From the NCBI GenBank assembly GCA_016748015.1, contig JAAOMT010000523.1, positions 1,552,358-1,616,357 of the forward strand: 64,000 nt of DNA, read 5' to 3'. Both the position numbers and the translations under genes were made by a program. Below are positions 36,812-48,419 of this stretch, piece by piece. The DNA is from Geosiphon pyriformis. Taxonomy: Eukaryota > Glomeromycota > Glomeromycetes > Archaeosporales > Geosiphonaceae. A model generated the notes under the pieces. That model ran no database searches and was not told the DNA's origin. It saw only the letters and a program-made list of their open reading frames with translations. The first letter of the stretch is position 1. The number at the start of each line of letters is the position of its first letter.

Positions 36812-38193
36812 TCAAACTTTCAATGTCGAAAGCACATCGACCCCCTGCCTTGGCTCAAAAATCAATTTATAATCTAAAGGTTTACAATCAANNNNNNNNN
36901 NNNNNNNNNNNNNNNNNNNNNNNNNNNNNNNNNNNNNNNNNNNNNNNNNNNNNNNNNNNNNNNNNNNNNNNNNNNNNNNNNNNNNNNNNNNNNNNNNNNN
37001 NNNNNNNNNNNNNNNNNNNNNNNNNNNNNNNNNNNNNNNNNNNNNNNNNNNNNNNNNNNNNNNNNNNNNNNNNNNNNNNNNNNNNNNNNNNNNNNNNNNN
37101 NNNNNNNNNNNNNNNNNNNNNNNNNNNNNNNNNNNNNNNNNNNNNNNNNNNNNNNNNNNNNNNNNNNNNNNNNNNNNNNNNNNNNNNNNNNNNNNNNNNN
37201 NNNNNNNNNNNNNNNNNNNNNNNNNNNNNNNNNNNNNNNNNNTTTATAAGTTCCTCATTAATTTCTTCAGCCATGGCGCGAATATTGGTTGCTTCTGATG
37301 TGAAGAATTTTCTGAGTCCAAAACTTTGGAGCCACGGAAAAACATTCAATAGACTTCCTTTGATATTAACAAACTTGAGAATTACATCTAAACAGAGAGA
37401 ATATTTCCTTATAATATCTGAATCTGAAGCTGTCCGACCAAAGACAATTGTAGCTAATATTGTTGTAAATGCAGTTCGAATGTCCGGTGCTGGATTCACA
37501 GCAATAATGCCCTGAGAGTTCAAATATTGATGCAAAAGGAATTTTTTTGTTTCTTCAGAAATTATTGGGGAATAGACCGTGTCAATAACGTTTTGCCGTA
37601 GTTCTTGAACCTCGATTGAACGCATAGTTTTCCACCAATTGTTATTCTTTAGAAAATTTATGCAAATTTTGTCGATATTAGTTACTCAAACTTTGAAATT
37701 TAGCTAATAATTAATCATTTTGTAAATATAGCCTTACCGATGCAAATGCCACACTTTTATCATTTTTCGCAATCACCTCACTGAGAAGGCCATGCCCCTT
37801 AATTTAATATCAAAATTGAATTATTTTGAACGATAGACCTAAATTTAATTCACCATCTCTTTTGATTAATCTTACAGGCCTATCCGAATAATTCGCTCCT
37901 CTGTTAACAAGAAGATCTTGAGCGATTTGGTGGTCACTGATCACAATCCAAGTGAGTGCTCCAATATTAACTTTAAATAATGGACCATGTTTCTTTGACA
38001 TTTTCGATAAATTGGGATACATTATTGTACCAAGTTGATGCATATTACCGATGATAGGTATTGGAGTTGGGCCTGGGATTTCCAATGTTCCCTTTGGTCT
38101 TTGTTGGGAAACTTTTTTTTGAAAGATATGCCATAACCAAAGAATAGGTAATAAGAGCATAGATAATAAGAGAGTATTGACAAGAATAGCCAT
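36812..38193 (-). CDS. Cytochrome P450 (P450-4), interrupted by an assembly gap
   Basis: Minus-strand P450 in copy A. Visible exons: exon 1 38193-37876, exon 2 37797-37738, the first part of exon 3 37646-37243, then the N gap, then the last 80 bases of exon 5 (36891-36812). The start is taken at the Met of MAILVNTLL, as in the other copies; an in-frame Met four codons earlier (38205) is possible. Where visible it matches P450-5 except for one change (Met for Val in the membrane anchor). The I-helix, ExxR and haem loop all fall in the gap, so activity cannot be judged. The true gene should be longer than the gap allows. Confidence 0.8.
36892..37242. other. Assembly gap (351 N)
   Basis: Run of N. 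By comparison with copy B, 899 bases (57154-58052) should lie here, so the gap is either under-sized or hides a deletion of about 548 bases. Confidence 0.98.
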
Positions 38194-38258
38194 CTTAAAG
38201 CTCATTAATATCTAGTTTTGAACGCTAAAATTTGCATTTCGAAAACCGTATTCGTGTT

Positions 38259-38266
38259 CTTTTATA
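38259..38266 (-). promoter_or_regulatory. TATA box of P450-4
   Basis: TATAAAAG on the minus strand about 65 bases before the start codon, with the shared ATGCAAATTTTA leader after it. Confidence 0.5.
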
Positions 38267-38469
38267 ATCAATTGAACTGATAATGTATCTTCATTTGAAA
38301 GTACTCTTTTTATTTTTTTATTTGAAAAAGAATGCAATTTTTAACCTGAAATTATAGATATACAAATTTGAAATTTGTGTTCTAATTAACTTACGAAAAA
38401 GCTGGATAATAGCACTATCAAATGCGAGAAAGAATTCACGCTTAATGTCTCCATCTATATTACAATTTT

Positions 38470-39370
38470 TCGAAAAAGGAGCGTCAAAACTGCTAAAACA
38501 CAGTCTCTGACGAAAATACTATTGATAATAATTAATATAATATTCGAAAATGGAGATGCAAAGCACAAAGGGGAAAATAGTTTGCATAAAAATCCAACAG
38601 CTAATGCTTTTCGTGCAATTGGTCAGTATATTTAAAGAGCTTTTAATCTCTACAGAAGTGGGAACAGAAGTCTTTCGCGCATCAATTTTAAAGACATACC
38701 ACCTAATATGGATATAAATATGAACCCTCTTAGTACACTTCATCGAAAAAATTCGCGTTTTCATGCATGTTCTCATTTTCCTACAATTTTTTTATCTTGA
38801 GCTAACAAAGAATCTTTAAAAGAAAATCATTAGTACATTGCTCATAATAGCTCGAAGTCAAGATTTATAAGGTAGTTCGAGGAAAAATGATAAGGAAATT
38901 TGATTGCATGTTAATGCAATGAGTCCAAATCTGTCTGTAAACTATCATTTTATTTTTAAATTGCCGCCAAAAATTCTATTGGGTTTTGAATGAAAACATT
39001 ATTTGTACCAAAGAAATAAAAAATCAACCAAACATTTCTATTGAGACTCTCTATATAAAGCTAAAAATTTAGAAGGACGCCAATAACAAAAGAAAGGTGA
39101 GGTCTGTATCTTGGAGGTTTTATGCTTATTGCTGACCATAAAAAAGTCCTTAATACCAACTAGAAGATGTTGTTTTTTCTGATGAGACGACAATGGCTAA
39201 AAGGAAAGATACCAACTCGTAGTATATTAAGATATTTGCAGAGAAGATTTTGCATAAAAGAAAAAACATTTCTCTTTTGTTTTATCGACATAATAATCAA
39301 TGAATTTTATGTTAATATTCTTCAAGAACACAAAACCAAAATTCTTAGAATTCTTAGAATTCTTAGAAGT
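38470..39370 (+). mobile_element. Second Tc1/mariner relic, same family as at 0.8-1.4 kb
   Basis: Near 38545 the sequence ATTCGAAAATGGAGATG and the following AAAGCACAAAGGG match the minus-strand relic at 1.3 kb almost base for base; here they read IRKWRCKAQR. At about 39168-39195 one frame gives EDVVFSDETTM, the first catalytic Asp region of Tc1 transposases (VIFSDESxF). Stops and frame changes occur throughout. It ends near a triple AGAATTCTT repeat (39341-39368). Non-functional. Confidence 0.65.
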
Positions 39371-42300
39371 AAGCGGCAGTTCCAGTAAAATAATGACTCC
39401 AAACACATTAATTGTGTTGCTAAAAGCCTTTCTTAAAGAAAAATTTTCTAAAATTATTGAGTAACCAAAGCTAAATTACATGAAAACCTTTGGGAATTGT
39501 TAAGCCTAATGTAGAAAAGTGAACGCAAAAAATATAGCAGAGTTATAATAGAGGAATCAACTAAATAATATATCAAGATCGATGACGAGGAAATGTTTAG
39601 TTTATATTCAGAATGAGGGTGGAAATAATTGAATATTGAAACTATCTTCATAAAATTACAGAATTCAAGTTTTTGAATTATATATTTTTGTTCTATTTAA
39701 TGGAACAGTTGTTGAGGAACTGGTTATCAGACAATTATCCTTATTTTTTGAACTACCCTGTAGATTTTGGCTTCAAACATAAGAAGTTCAACCCGAAAAA
39801 ATCTCCTAATAAAAAAATTTTTGCTTTATCCCTTTCATATGCGGTTTTTCATGTAGATATTGCACTTGATGTTCAAAACGTTTTCGCCGACACAACTTAG
39901 TTTCTCTATCTTTGTAACTGAAGAAAGTGGCAAAGTTTTTCCAATTGATTCGATTGAATTATATTTTTCAAAAAACTATCTTTTTTTTACGATATTAAAC
40001 AAGATTTATTTTTGGCAATTGAAATGGCAAGTTTTTTACTTTGTGATTCACATATAGAAATTATGGTCTGAAAATTTAAAAGAAAGAAAAAATTAAGAGA
40101 AAAAATAAGAAATTTATAAAAAATACATTCCACTATATAAGTTTGAACATCTAAGATTTCAAATCGAAAAGGATTTTATGCAGGTTAAACAACCTGTAAA
40201 TTTTATGAAAGATAAGAGTTTGACAGAAATTTATTGTTCGATCGTCGATTTTGCTTATCCAAATTGTTTGGCAGATTTAAAACAAGTCCGGTAACTTTCA
40301 AATTAAAAAAGAAATATTTTGAAGATCTCGAAATACTAAGGTTTATGTAAGGAAACAAAATTTCAAATGCGAAATTGCGATTGAAACTAAGAAGGTTTTA
40401 TCAGTCTTTAATTGAGTAAAATTAAACAATTATTCATTAATTACACCTGTTGAAATGAGTAGGTAACTTATATATATATTTTTGAACTCGAAATGATGAA
40501 ATGAGCGAGACTTTTCGAAGTTTGAAATTTAAATATTTATTATGATTAGGTGTTAAACTCTTGTAGAATTTCAAAAACAATCGTCGCATGAAATCTGGAT
40601 CGGGTAGATTCACTTAAAGAGCATCGTTTTGAGGGCCAAGATCTTTTGGGGAAATTAAAAGTTTTCCATGTCAAATGACACATTTTCATTTGCTCAATCA
40701 AGTAAAATTATCAGCAAAAATTTGAAAAAAACTTGTCGGTACCTTTTTCATTAAGTTTAAAATTTTAAACAAGAGGTAAGCAAAATAAATTGTTTTAAAA
40801 GCTATTTACACTATCCTCGAAATAACCGCTAAGTCGAAATTAAGATTTCATTGATGGAATAAAACTTAAAAGCTAATTTTTAAGTTGTATTTGACATATT
40901 CATGTCATCTGGTTCGAAAAATGTTATCGTAGATTTTCGTTTTAGTGAAAATGTATCAGAATTAATCCTTTCCAAAAAGTATTAATTATCACACTTTCCG
41001 CTAGGGAATAGATTTCTACTGCATAAAGGAATAAACATCTCAAGGAACAAAATTTCTTCGGTTTTCGTATATCCCTAAAAAGTCGAAAATTTGGAATCTT
41101 TTATTTTCTATTAGAGGTTAAAACGGTTAACTCTCAACAAAAGTTTATCTTTCGAGTGAGTTAACGAAGATTCAAAAAATTAATACTTTTTTGAAGTGAC
41201 ATTTTTTAAAATTAGTTGAAAGTGCTAATCTGCAAAAATCCTATTAATTGGATTAGATTCATATTATAACTATAATTCTCTAGATTTTTTGAATAATAAC
41301 CATAGTTTGAAAAACAAAAGATTGCTACTAAATTGAAACTTTTATAAGCATCTTGGCGATTTTCAATCAAAAAATGTTAGTTTTCATTAGGATATAAGAC
41401 AGGCCATTTTTTTAAATTTGGATATATGCCCATTGTTTTTACTCTGAAAAATATGGAAAGTACAATTAAGATTTTTTTAAAAACACCATTTCGAAAAAAC
41501 CAAAGTTGAAGAAATTTTACCGGTGCGATGAGCTCGATTCGCAAAATATGAAAATTTCCGAGACGAAATAATAATTCTTATTTAGTGACCAAGGCTCTAA
41601 ACAAATTGAAGTTTATTGACTGAGAATTTATTCGTATGATAATTGGTGATAATGACAAGTTTTTCGATTCAATTTTTATAAGATACATCGTTTCTTTAAT
41701 GGTTTTTGAAGTTGAGAAATTCCCGGGATAAAGTATTTGAGAAAGGGTATTTGAAATAATATTTACAGGATACTGATGCGAAATAAGAATTGAATTAAAA
41801 CGATTCCATTTTATGGAAAAGAACCAAGTTGAAAAAATAAAAGTCCAAGACTAAGAATAACGAAAATTTTGTCCCGTGAAAACATTTCCACTTTAGAGTT
41901 TTTCATAAAAAGTGTTTGCTAAAGCTCAAATTAACTCTTAATAAATTTTAATTTTTTAATTCAGATTTACGAACTTGTACAAAATTCATTGACTGAATAA
42001 GGAGTCGAAAAATAATTTGAGTGTATCGAGAAATCAAGTTTAAAAAATTTTGTGCTTTGAGATTTCCAAATTATTTGTTTACTGCAGTGATGAATAAATG
42101 ATTGTATTCGCCTTATTTACATTTTTTTTCTATATTCTAAATTTTCTAAACAATCTAAATTATCAATTTTCATGTAAAAATTATACTAGGTTATGAATTA
42201 ATGTTTTTGCGAAATTTAAAAATTAATTTCTCAACTTGGTGTTAAAAGGCTGTAAAAAAACAAGGGCCTTATTTTAATTTTAGGAAAAAAATCAAGTTTT

Positions 42301-42833
42301 AATTAAAACTTTTATTGCTTAATCAATATATGAGATAAAATTCTTTTAAAAATTTTAGAGTCAAAGATAAGAATTTTTTCGAACATTTTTATTATTGTTT
42401 AATAATAATTTTTATTGTAGATTTATCTTACATATCAAAAAAATGGAAAAGAAAATTTCTATATCAACTTTGTACATGATAATCTAAAGAAAAAGGCTTC
42501 AATTGATTTTAACTATATATATATCAAAAGGAAAATGGTCATTTTGATTTAAAAGTTTCCAAGATAGAGCTATAAGTTTTTAAACTAAGGAATTGAAATA
42601 TAAACAAAAATATAGAATATATTTACAGAGAAAGGAAAAATTCAAGGTGACATAATATTTTCATTTTTTTAATGAATAGTTGGTAATCTAGGACGTCTAG
42701 ATAAGTTAGCCGACGAAATGGTAATCTGCAAATTAAGAGAAACTAGAAAGAAATTGCCAATTTTTTGAATAATATACGTTAATTTCATAACTTGATAAAA
42801 AGCGTTTATTTGATTCATTGATATTTTTACCTC
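39371..42833. other. Long intergenic stretch, no gene I can support
   Basis: About 3.4 kb. Slightly less AT-rich than other spacers and rich in TTCGAAA-like words, but I find no sustained frame with recognisable motifs. Frames at 39673-39900 and near 40200 were read and not identified. Confidence 0.45.
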
Positions 42834-44097
42834 TTACTTAAAAATAGATTTTCCCCATATCTGAATAAAAAATGTCCAGTATTTTAATTTTTTTTTTGGT
42901 TGGTTGCAACCAAGAAGTTCGTAAAGGTGCAGTTGATACCGAAATCCTAAATTCGGACTTTAAAGGGAAATTAAAGTAGGAAAAAGATTTATTTTAAAAA
43001 TCAATTCAAAAAAGTGGATTGAAAAGAGATTATACCAAACGACCGATCTTTTGGAAAGAACAAATTTTAGAGCCTGTTCAAAATTTAACAATTGTGATTT
43101 CATCAAATACGCAATCATTACTGAAGCACTTCGCGAAATCCCTGCTTGACTAATAATAATAATAATAATAATTCATATTGATATTCAAGTTTTTAATCTC
43201 AAGAGATTTTCACAAAGTGCCTACCCACCAATGAATTAAGACGTTTCCTTTTTCGCTCGCCAACGCTTTCTCAATGAACCGACTACATGAATCGAAATGT
43301 TCGATGAGATTTTGGTTTTGATGATCTCGTGCTGGTATGAATTTATATATGTACTCCTAAGTAAATTAATTTTAAAGCTTTATATTACACTCTGAGATTG
43401 TCAAATATCAATCCAAAAAATATTGTTTTTGAAACTTTCATACCTTTGGAAACGCTGGCCTTAAACCTTCGGCAATCGTAAGAATATGAGTGATATTATG
43501 TTCCTCTAACCAATCCCTATCAGTTGCAGCGAGACGACTACCGAAAATTAATTTTCATTAGTTTCGTCTGTTATTGGCCATTGACATTTATTATAAACTT
43601 TGAAACGTATAAATTTTTCACAAACAACTAATAAGTCTCAGTTTATGACAAAATATAGCCGCTTACCTTCCGAGATATACTCTCGGGATAATCAAACTTC
43701 CATATAATCTTGATAAATAATTTTTTTGTGATTCATTCATTCCTCGTCCTTCCACAATGTCTACCGCTATACCCTCGTCTCTATGCCATTGAGTTAACTC
43801 TTTCCATGAAATTGGAGCATCTAATGATAAATGCGAATATCTATCATATTTTCGTCCTTGCTTTGAGTGTCGTTTTTGGAGTTTTCTATGTGTGTCGGGT
43901 TCTTTGTAACGAAATGTAGATGATAACAAGGGAGTTAAAAATAAAAGTTGATCAGAAGGGGTTAGATTCAACGGGGGATCTATTATAGGAGGCTTTTCTG
44001 CGTAATATTCAAGGGCAGGGATTATTTCGATTCGTGGGGTTATGATTTGTGTTATTGAATTTTCATTAAGGATATTTGTTTGAGTGGATTCAATCAT
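42834..44097 (-). CDS. Dual-specificity protein phosphatase, five exons
   Basis: Cysteine-based phosphatase of the VH1/DUSP type, which removes phosphate from Tyr and Ser/Thr of target proteins such as MAP kinases. Exons (minus): 44097-43667, 43537-43444, 43356-43229, 43149-43036, 42957-42834; all phases agree, 296 residues. The active site spans an intron: CAT TG at the end of exon 3 joins T at the start of exon 4 to give IHCQAGISRSAS, the HCxxGxxRS loop with Cys and Arg present. The general acid is the Asp of PARDHQNQN. Before the domain are about 130 residues of low-complexity, Pro/Ile-rich sequence, probably for docking or regulation. The end reads PNLGFRYQLHLYE, typical of the family. 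Cytosolic or nuclear by lack of signal. Confidence 0.88.
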
Positions 44098-46105
44098 TTC
44101 TATAATTTTTTGATAGTCTATTAGAAAATTAACTTTGAATAAGATTTTTTTTATTTAAACTTTTCTCTTATTTTGTCAAATGACCTAAAGGAAACATCTC
44201 TCGTTGTTTTTTGAAACAGAACACGTTTAATATTTATATCAACTTTTAAGAAAAACCAGCCAATTTGTAACGCTTAAGAAATAGCCGTTACAGTAGTTGC
44301 ATTGCATAGAGAAACTTGCGGGTATTACTTTGTAACAAGATTTAGGAGGTTTAACTTCAAAATAAGTAATATTTGATGATTTTTTAATTTTAATGATGAT
44401 AGTGATCAATGTATGCTATGATGATATGTAACACTTCTAGTAATACAAATGCTGTGACCCAACTGCCTAATAATGTATTAGCATAAATTTTTAACATCTC
44501 TTTATCTCCCAAATACAGATAGTAAAAACCTGGAAAAATTTTAGGAGTGAGACCAAAATCTCCTTTTCATTACGGATGAAACTTTTTGTTTCTTTAAAGC
44601 TTTTAAAATTCGAATGACCTAAATGTTTCAGGTTTTTTCAAATTTTTTTTACACATTTGAGCTATAAAAAAGGAAAAAAAATATGTCATTTACACGTGTA
44701 CAATAAGAGATTAGATTATTGTCGTTCATATGAGGTAATTGTGTATGTAAAATAAAAATAAATTCCGACATTTTTTAATTTGGGAAATGAAAAAATAAAA
44801 TTGTAAAGAATAAAATTTTTATTCACTAGCGGTAAAAAAAAAAAAAAAAAAAATTCTTTAATTTCTAATGATTTTGTTAAAACAAAAGAGTACTTTTCAA
44901 TTTATCTAATTATGGGATAGCGATTATTTTCCGTTTAAATAATTAGAGATTCATACTTAAAAAAAAAATTAGGGTATGATCAATTGGTATGATGATGCCA
45001 ATATATTGTAAAGATTAGGCATCTAAAAAGATTAATAAAAAAACATGATTAACGGTATTTAGTTTTCTCATTGTTCACTTTAAATACTTCATGTATGCTT
45101 CGAAATGTTACTGTATACATGTACAATGGTAAGCTAATTATGCATTTCTGAAGTTTTTTGCATGAAGAGAATTTTTTTTTACATTCATGGACATTATTTT
45201 TCTACTAACTATAGCTGGGGTAATATCTTTATATTGAAAAATTTACAAATCATCTCATTGATGAAATATCTTAAAAAGACTTGAGATTAAAAAATGAAAA
45301 TCTTCAACGTTTTCAGTTTTATAAAACGAATATTTTCTAGACTAAATGCTTTTCTTTTTTTTTTGAATAAACAATTCTTTGTCTTTAGAAAATATTAACC
45401 GACGGCGGTAAATTTTTTAGTAAGTTCTCAGAATTGGTAATACAGTCAGGAAAACTTTGGATTGGTACTTTAAAAATTACAAATTGAAACAACACGAAAT
45501 TAAAACACAAAAGTTAATAAATGTACATATAAACCCATCTTTAAATATTTAAAATTTTTTCGGGAAACAAGATTGTCAGTTGCTGCCCATGTTTTCTCAG
45601 TACTCTTGGAGCATTCCGTTTTCTTTAACCAGCTTGTTTTTGATGAGACGTTCATAGATGATCATCTATAAAAAAATCTCCTTCCCTTGATAACAAGGAA
45701 AATGCAAAAACTTCAAAAGCTAAATTTCTGAATGAAAGATTTAAATTTTATATTGTTGTAAGCTATAAAAAATTTCTCCACCTTTTTAACTTATCTAGTA
45801 CTTGTGGACGGGATTGGTATAATTCCTGAGAAATCAGCAAAAATTTCATGTGCACTATTTGGAAAACAAAAATTAAAAAGACCCATTAAAATCTCTGGTT
45901 TTGGATGAGCACTTTGGTCGCCGAATATTATATTGGCTCTCAGTACTCTCCCAAAAATCGCTTGAAAAATTGGAAATTTTAGACAGCATATTTTCATGAT
46001 CTTTTGGCAGCCTTTGGAAAATTGCAAAATTTGAAACATCTTTGATTTTGGTTTTTGTGAAATTCTTCACCAATAAGAAATAAAAAAAAATGATTAAAAG
46101 TTTTC
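44098..46105. other. Intergenic, no gene clearly supported
   Basis: AT-rich spacer with a run of about 20 A at 44833. Between 45790 and 46100 there are short frames with Leu-rich spacing (SLEKLEIL) on the plus strand that could be an old repeat protein, but nothing firm. Confidence 0.4.
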
Positions 46106-46515
46106 ATGAGCTGGAAATACTTTTTGATAATTGGCACAAAATCATCAAAATTAGCTAGCGTAATTCCGTGTTACTCATCAGCAACTCTTGAGAGTTTTCG
46201 TTCTCTAAACTTTACAATGGTTGAAGACTCTTCAAATCAAAATTGCCAAAACGCTTTCAGAACATATGCAGAATATACTCAAGTTGCATTTATAACGCCT
46301 TACTAAGGACCAGGTCTTTGAAATTTTAGGCAGTTATACTTTTTTAAAATATTTTTCTTTCAAAATCAATCATGTTCCAAGTGAACAGAAAGAAATTGCC
46401 AATAACACTCAAGAATTTAATTATGGGAAATGACCTCAATTTATTTTTTGATATTGCAATTTTTAGAGGAGTTTCTCGAAATCATAAAGTTCAGGTTACA
46501 ATTAGAAAGTGAGGG
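46106..46515 (+). pseudogene. Possible broken fifth lipase-like gene
   Basis: At 46106-46306 the frame ends with FRTYAEYTQVAF, resembling the FRKYANYANKAYC block of L1. About 190 bases on, after a TTTTTAG, a frame reads DIAIFRGVSRNHKV, resembling the oxyanion region of L3 (EIIFYLGVSET) but retaining the FRG of active lipases. The aligning Cys is missing in the first block, there is a stop after each piece, and no nucleophile elbow follows in the next kilobase. I read it as a truncated relic. An alternative is remains of a Leu-rich protein. Confidence 0.38.
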
Positions 46516-47645
46516 AGATTTTGAATTAATAAGTTAATTTCATTCTCAAAGTTTTCATCGATGTCAATAATATATCATTTTTTACGATTTTAGATAGATA
46601 GATACTAAACTCTTTTCAAGTCATGCGTAACGCTTTTGCTGAAAGAGAGTTTTATTTGGTAAGAAGGTGAAAGGGTATAAGAATTTTATTTGCAGTAAGT
46701 GAAAAGTAATATATTGGCAAATCACCATGTCAGAATTAAGTCAATTAGGAGAGTTTATTACAAATTCCTGACTTTTTAAAACGTACAGACTGGTTACACG
46801 ATTTCTCCAAAATTCGAAATATGTGCATAAATGGGTCGTTAAATAGTTCTTGGTAAAAACGAATGTTATGCGGTAAAAATTCTCAAGAAAGAAAGGTGTG
46901 TCTGCAGCGCACTATTTTACGGGGTCAGCTACTTTGTGTTAAAAATTAGTGATTATTTAAAAAGAATAATAGTGGTCAAAAATCTATTGTTGACAAACGT
47001 TCTGAAATTTCATTTAAAAATTCAAATTCTTGTGTCCCCACTAATACTTTAATAGAAAAACAATATGAAATATTATATATAATGAATAAGAAACCAATGA
47101 TTAATGAAGTAAACCGAATCAAAAACGGTTAAACTGGGCTAAAACCTACAAGCATTGGGTTAGTGACGTGTTCTTTGGACAGAGGAATCCTTATTCGTGT
47201 GGAAAATTTAGTATATATCTTAATCTATCATGTATTAGCTGACAAGATTTGAATCATTTTGATTCATAACCCTTCACGTGAGACTGGTGAAGCAAAATGA
47301 TTATGATTTGCTGAGAAAAGAAATATTTCAAAAAGATAACGCTCTAACTCATAAAGAAGTTATAAAAAGAAAGGGTTATAAGAACGTTTTTAATAATAAT
47401 AAAGTATAGTGAAAAATTTACTTTTATTCCATATCATATTTTATCTTTAAGAAAATCGTTTTGTACTTACATTTTATTCAATATAAAAATCCTTTTTTTC
47501 TTTTTTTTTTTCATGAAATATGCAAACTATTTTTTGTTAATTCCAAATTTTATTTATACCCTCGAAATATCAATAAATTTACAACTTAAAAAGTTTTTGA
47601 ATTTGAATAATTCACTACCTTTAAAAAATATATGTATTTTATATA
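46516..47645. other. Intergenic, no gene seen
   Basis: No supportable frame between the lipase-like relic and the 3D-domain gene. Confidence 0.45.
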
Positions 47646-48419
47646 TTATCCTTTTAAAAACTTTTTAGGTTTTGGCAAACCGAAAGTATAATCTAAGAGA
47701 TCACAATTTTTTCCTTCGAAAACATCAATTTTTGTTATACTTTTTTGCTTATCTAATTCACCATAATATTTCTCCAAGTAAACGAAAAAATCTAAATGAT
47801 ATCCTTTAAATCCATACCCTTCGTCCCCCACAATCAAACACCCATTATGCTCTTTCCCATTTGGGGGGATTTCAAGCCCATCAATTTGTGGTACATAAAT
47901 TTTTGTTCCAGCTTTTATATCATTGACTGCTGTACTGGTGAATGGATTCAACGCGTTTGCGCTTGATGATATTCCATAGGGATATTTTTCTGGGCTCACC
48001 ACCTCAAAGCAGGAGAATCTATTCCCACACTTACAGCCACTAATGTTTATGAGTTTTCCAGATCGGCTATAACCACTTCCTTCTGTCCTAATAACTTTAG
48101 CGAAAGGTGTAGTTACTCTTATGATTGGTTTTTTGTCACAGGTTCGAAGCATTGTTTTTTTTGCGGATTTGAATTTAGGATCGGATTCGAATGCAAGCCA
48201 ATAGTAGGTAAATTTAGCGTCCTTTTTTAACAGTTTCCCAATGCCTCTGGATTCTAAAGACCGAGTCAGATTCCTTTCAGAGTTTAATTCATTTTGGTTT
48301 ATTATTTTTTGATCCCCAAAACCCAGCCACTTAATTGCAAGGGTTGGTTTCACAAAACTAATGTGATTATTTACAGGAATGAGAAGCAAAAATAATGCAT
48401 AGAAAGTATAAAAAGTCAT
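47646..48419 (-). CDS. Secreted 3D-domain (double-psi barrel) protein
   Basis: Intronless, 257 residues. A hydrophobic signal peptide (FYALFLLLIPV) opens it. The core, about residues 75-235, reads TYYWLAFESDP..., then SGKLINISGCKCG, NPFTSTAVNDIKAGTKIYVPQIDGL and GDEGYGFKGYHLDFF. The last block matches the 3D domain of bacterial MltA/YuiC-type lytic transglycosylases and their fungal secreted relatives, where Asp residues line the glycan site; here the DExG and LDF acids are present. In fungi such proteins are secreted and their substrate is not settled; action on bacterial peptidoglycan or on the fungus's own wall are both possible. Several Cys suggest disulphides. Domain call is good; activity is inference. 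Confidence 0.75.
   Translation of the reverse strand: MTFYTFYALFLLLIPVNNHISFVKPTLAIKWLGFGDQKIINQNELNSERNLTRSLESRGIGKLLKKDAKFTYYWLAFESDPKFKSAKKTMLRTCDKKPIIRVTTPFAKVIRTEGSGYSRSGKLINISGCKCGNRFSCFEVVSPEKYPYGISSSANALNPFTSTAVNDIKAGTKIYVPQIDGLEIPPNGKEHNGCLIVGDEGYGFKGYHLDFFVYLEKYYGELDKQKSITKIDVFEGKNCDLLDYTFGLPKPKKFLKG

Larger units (their letters stand above)
35131..38290. repeat. Segmental duplication, copy A
   Basis: Homologous to about 54940-59105 in the same orientation. It contains the glycine-rich gene (+) and a P450 (-). From 35921 to about 38290 it matches copy B with only two substitutions noticed outside the gap, while the gene before 35880 and the DNA after 38300 are clearly diverged from copy B. 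Confidence 0.9.

Noticed and set aside
39341-39368. Triple AGAATTCTT repeat as a heat-shock element
   Set aside because: The 9-base spacing does not fit the 5-base periodicity of GAA/TTC heat-shock units, and no gene lies downstream.
39673-40260. Short frames that might be an exon series
   Set aside because: No motif recognised and no consistent splice phases between them.
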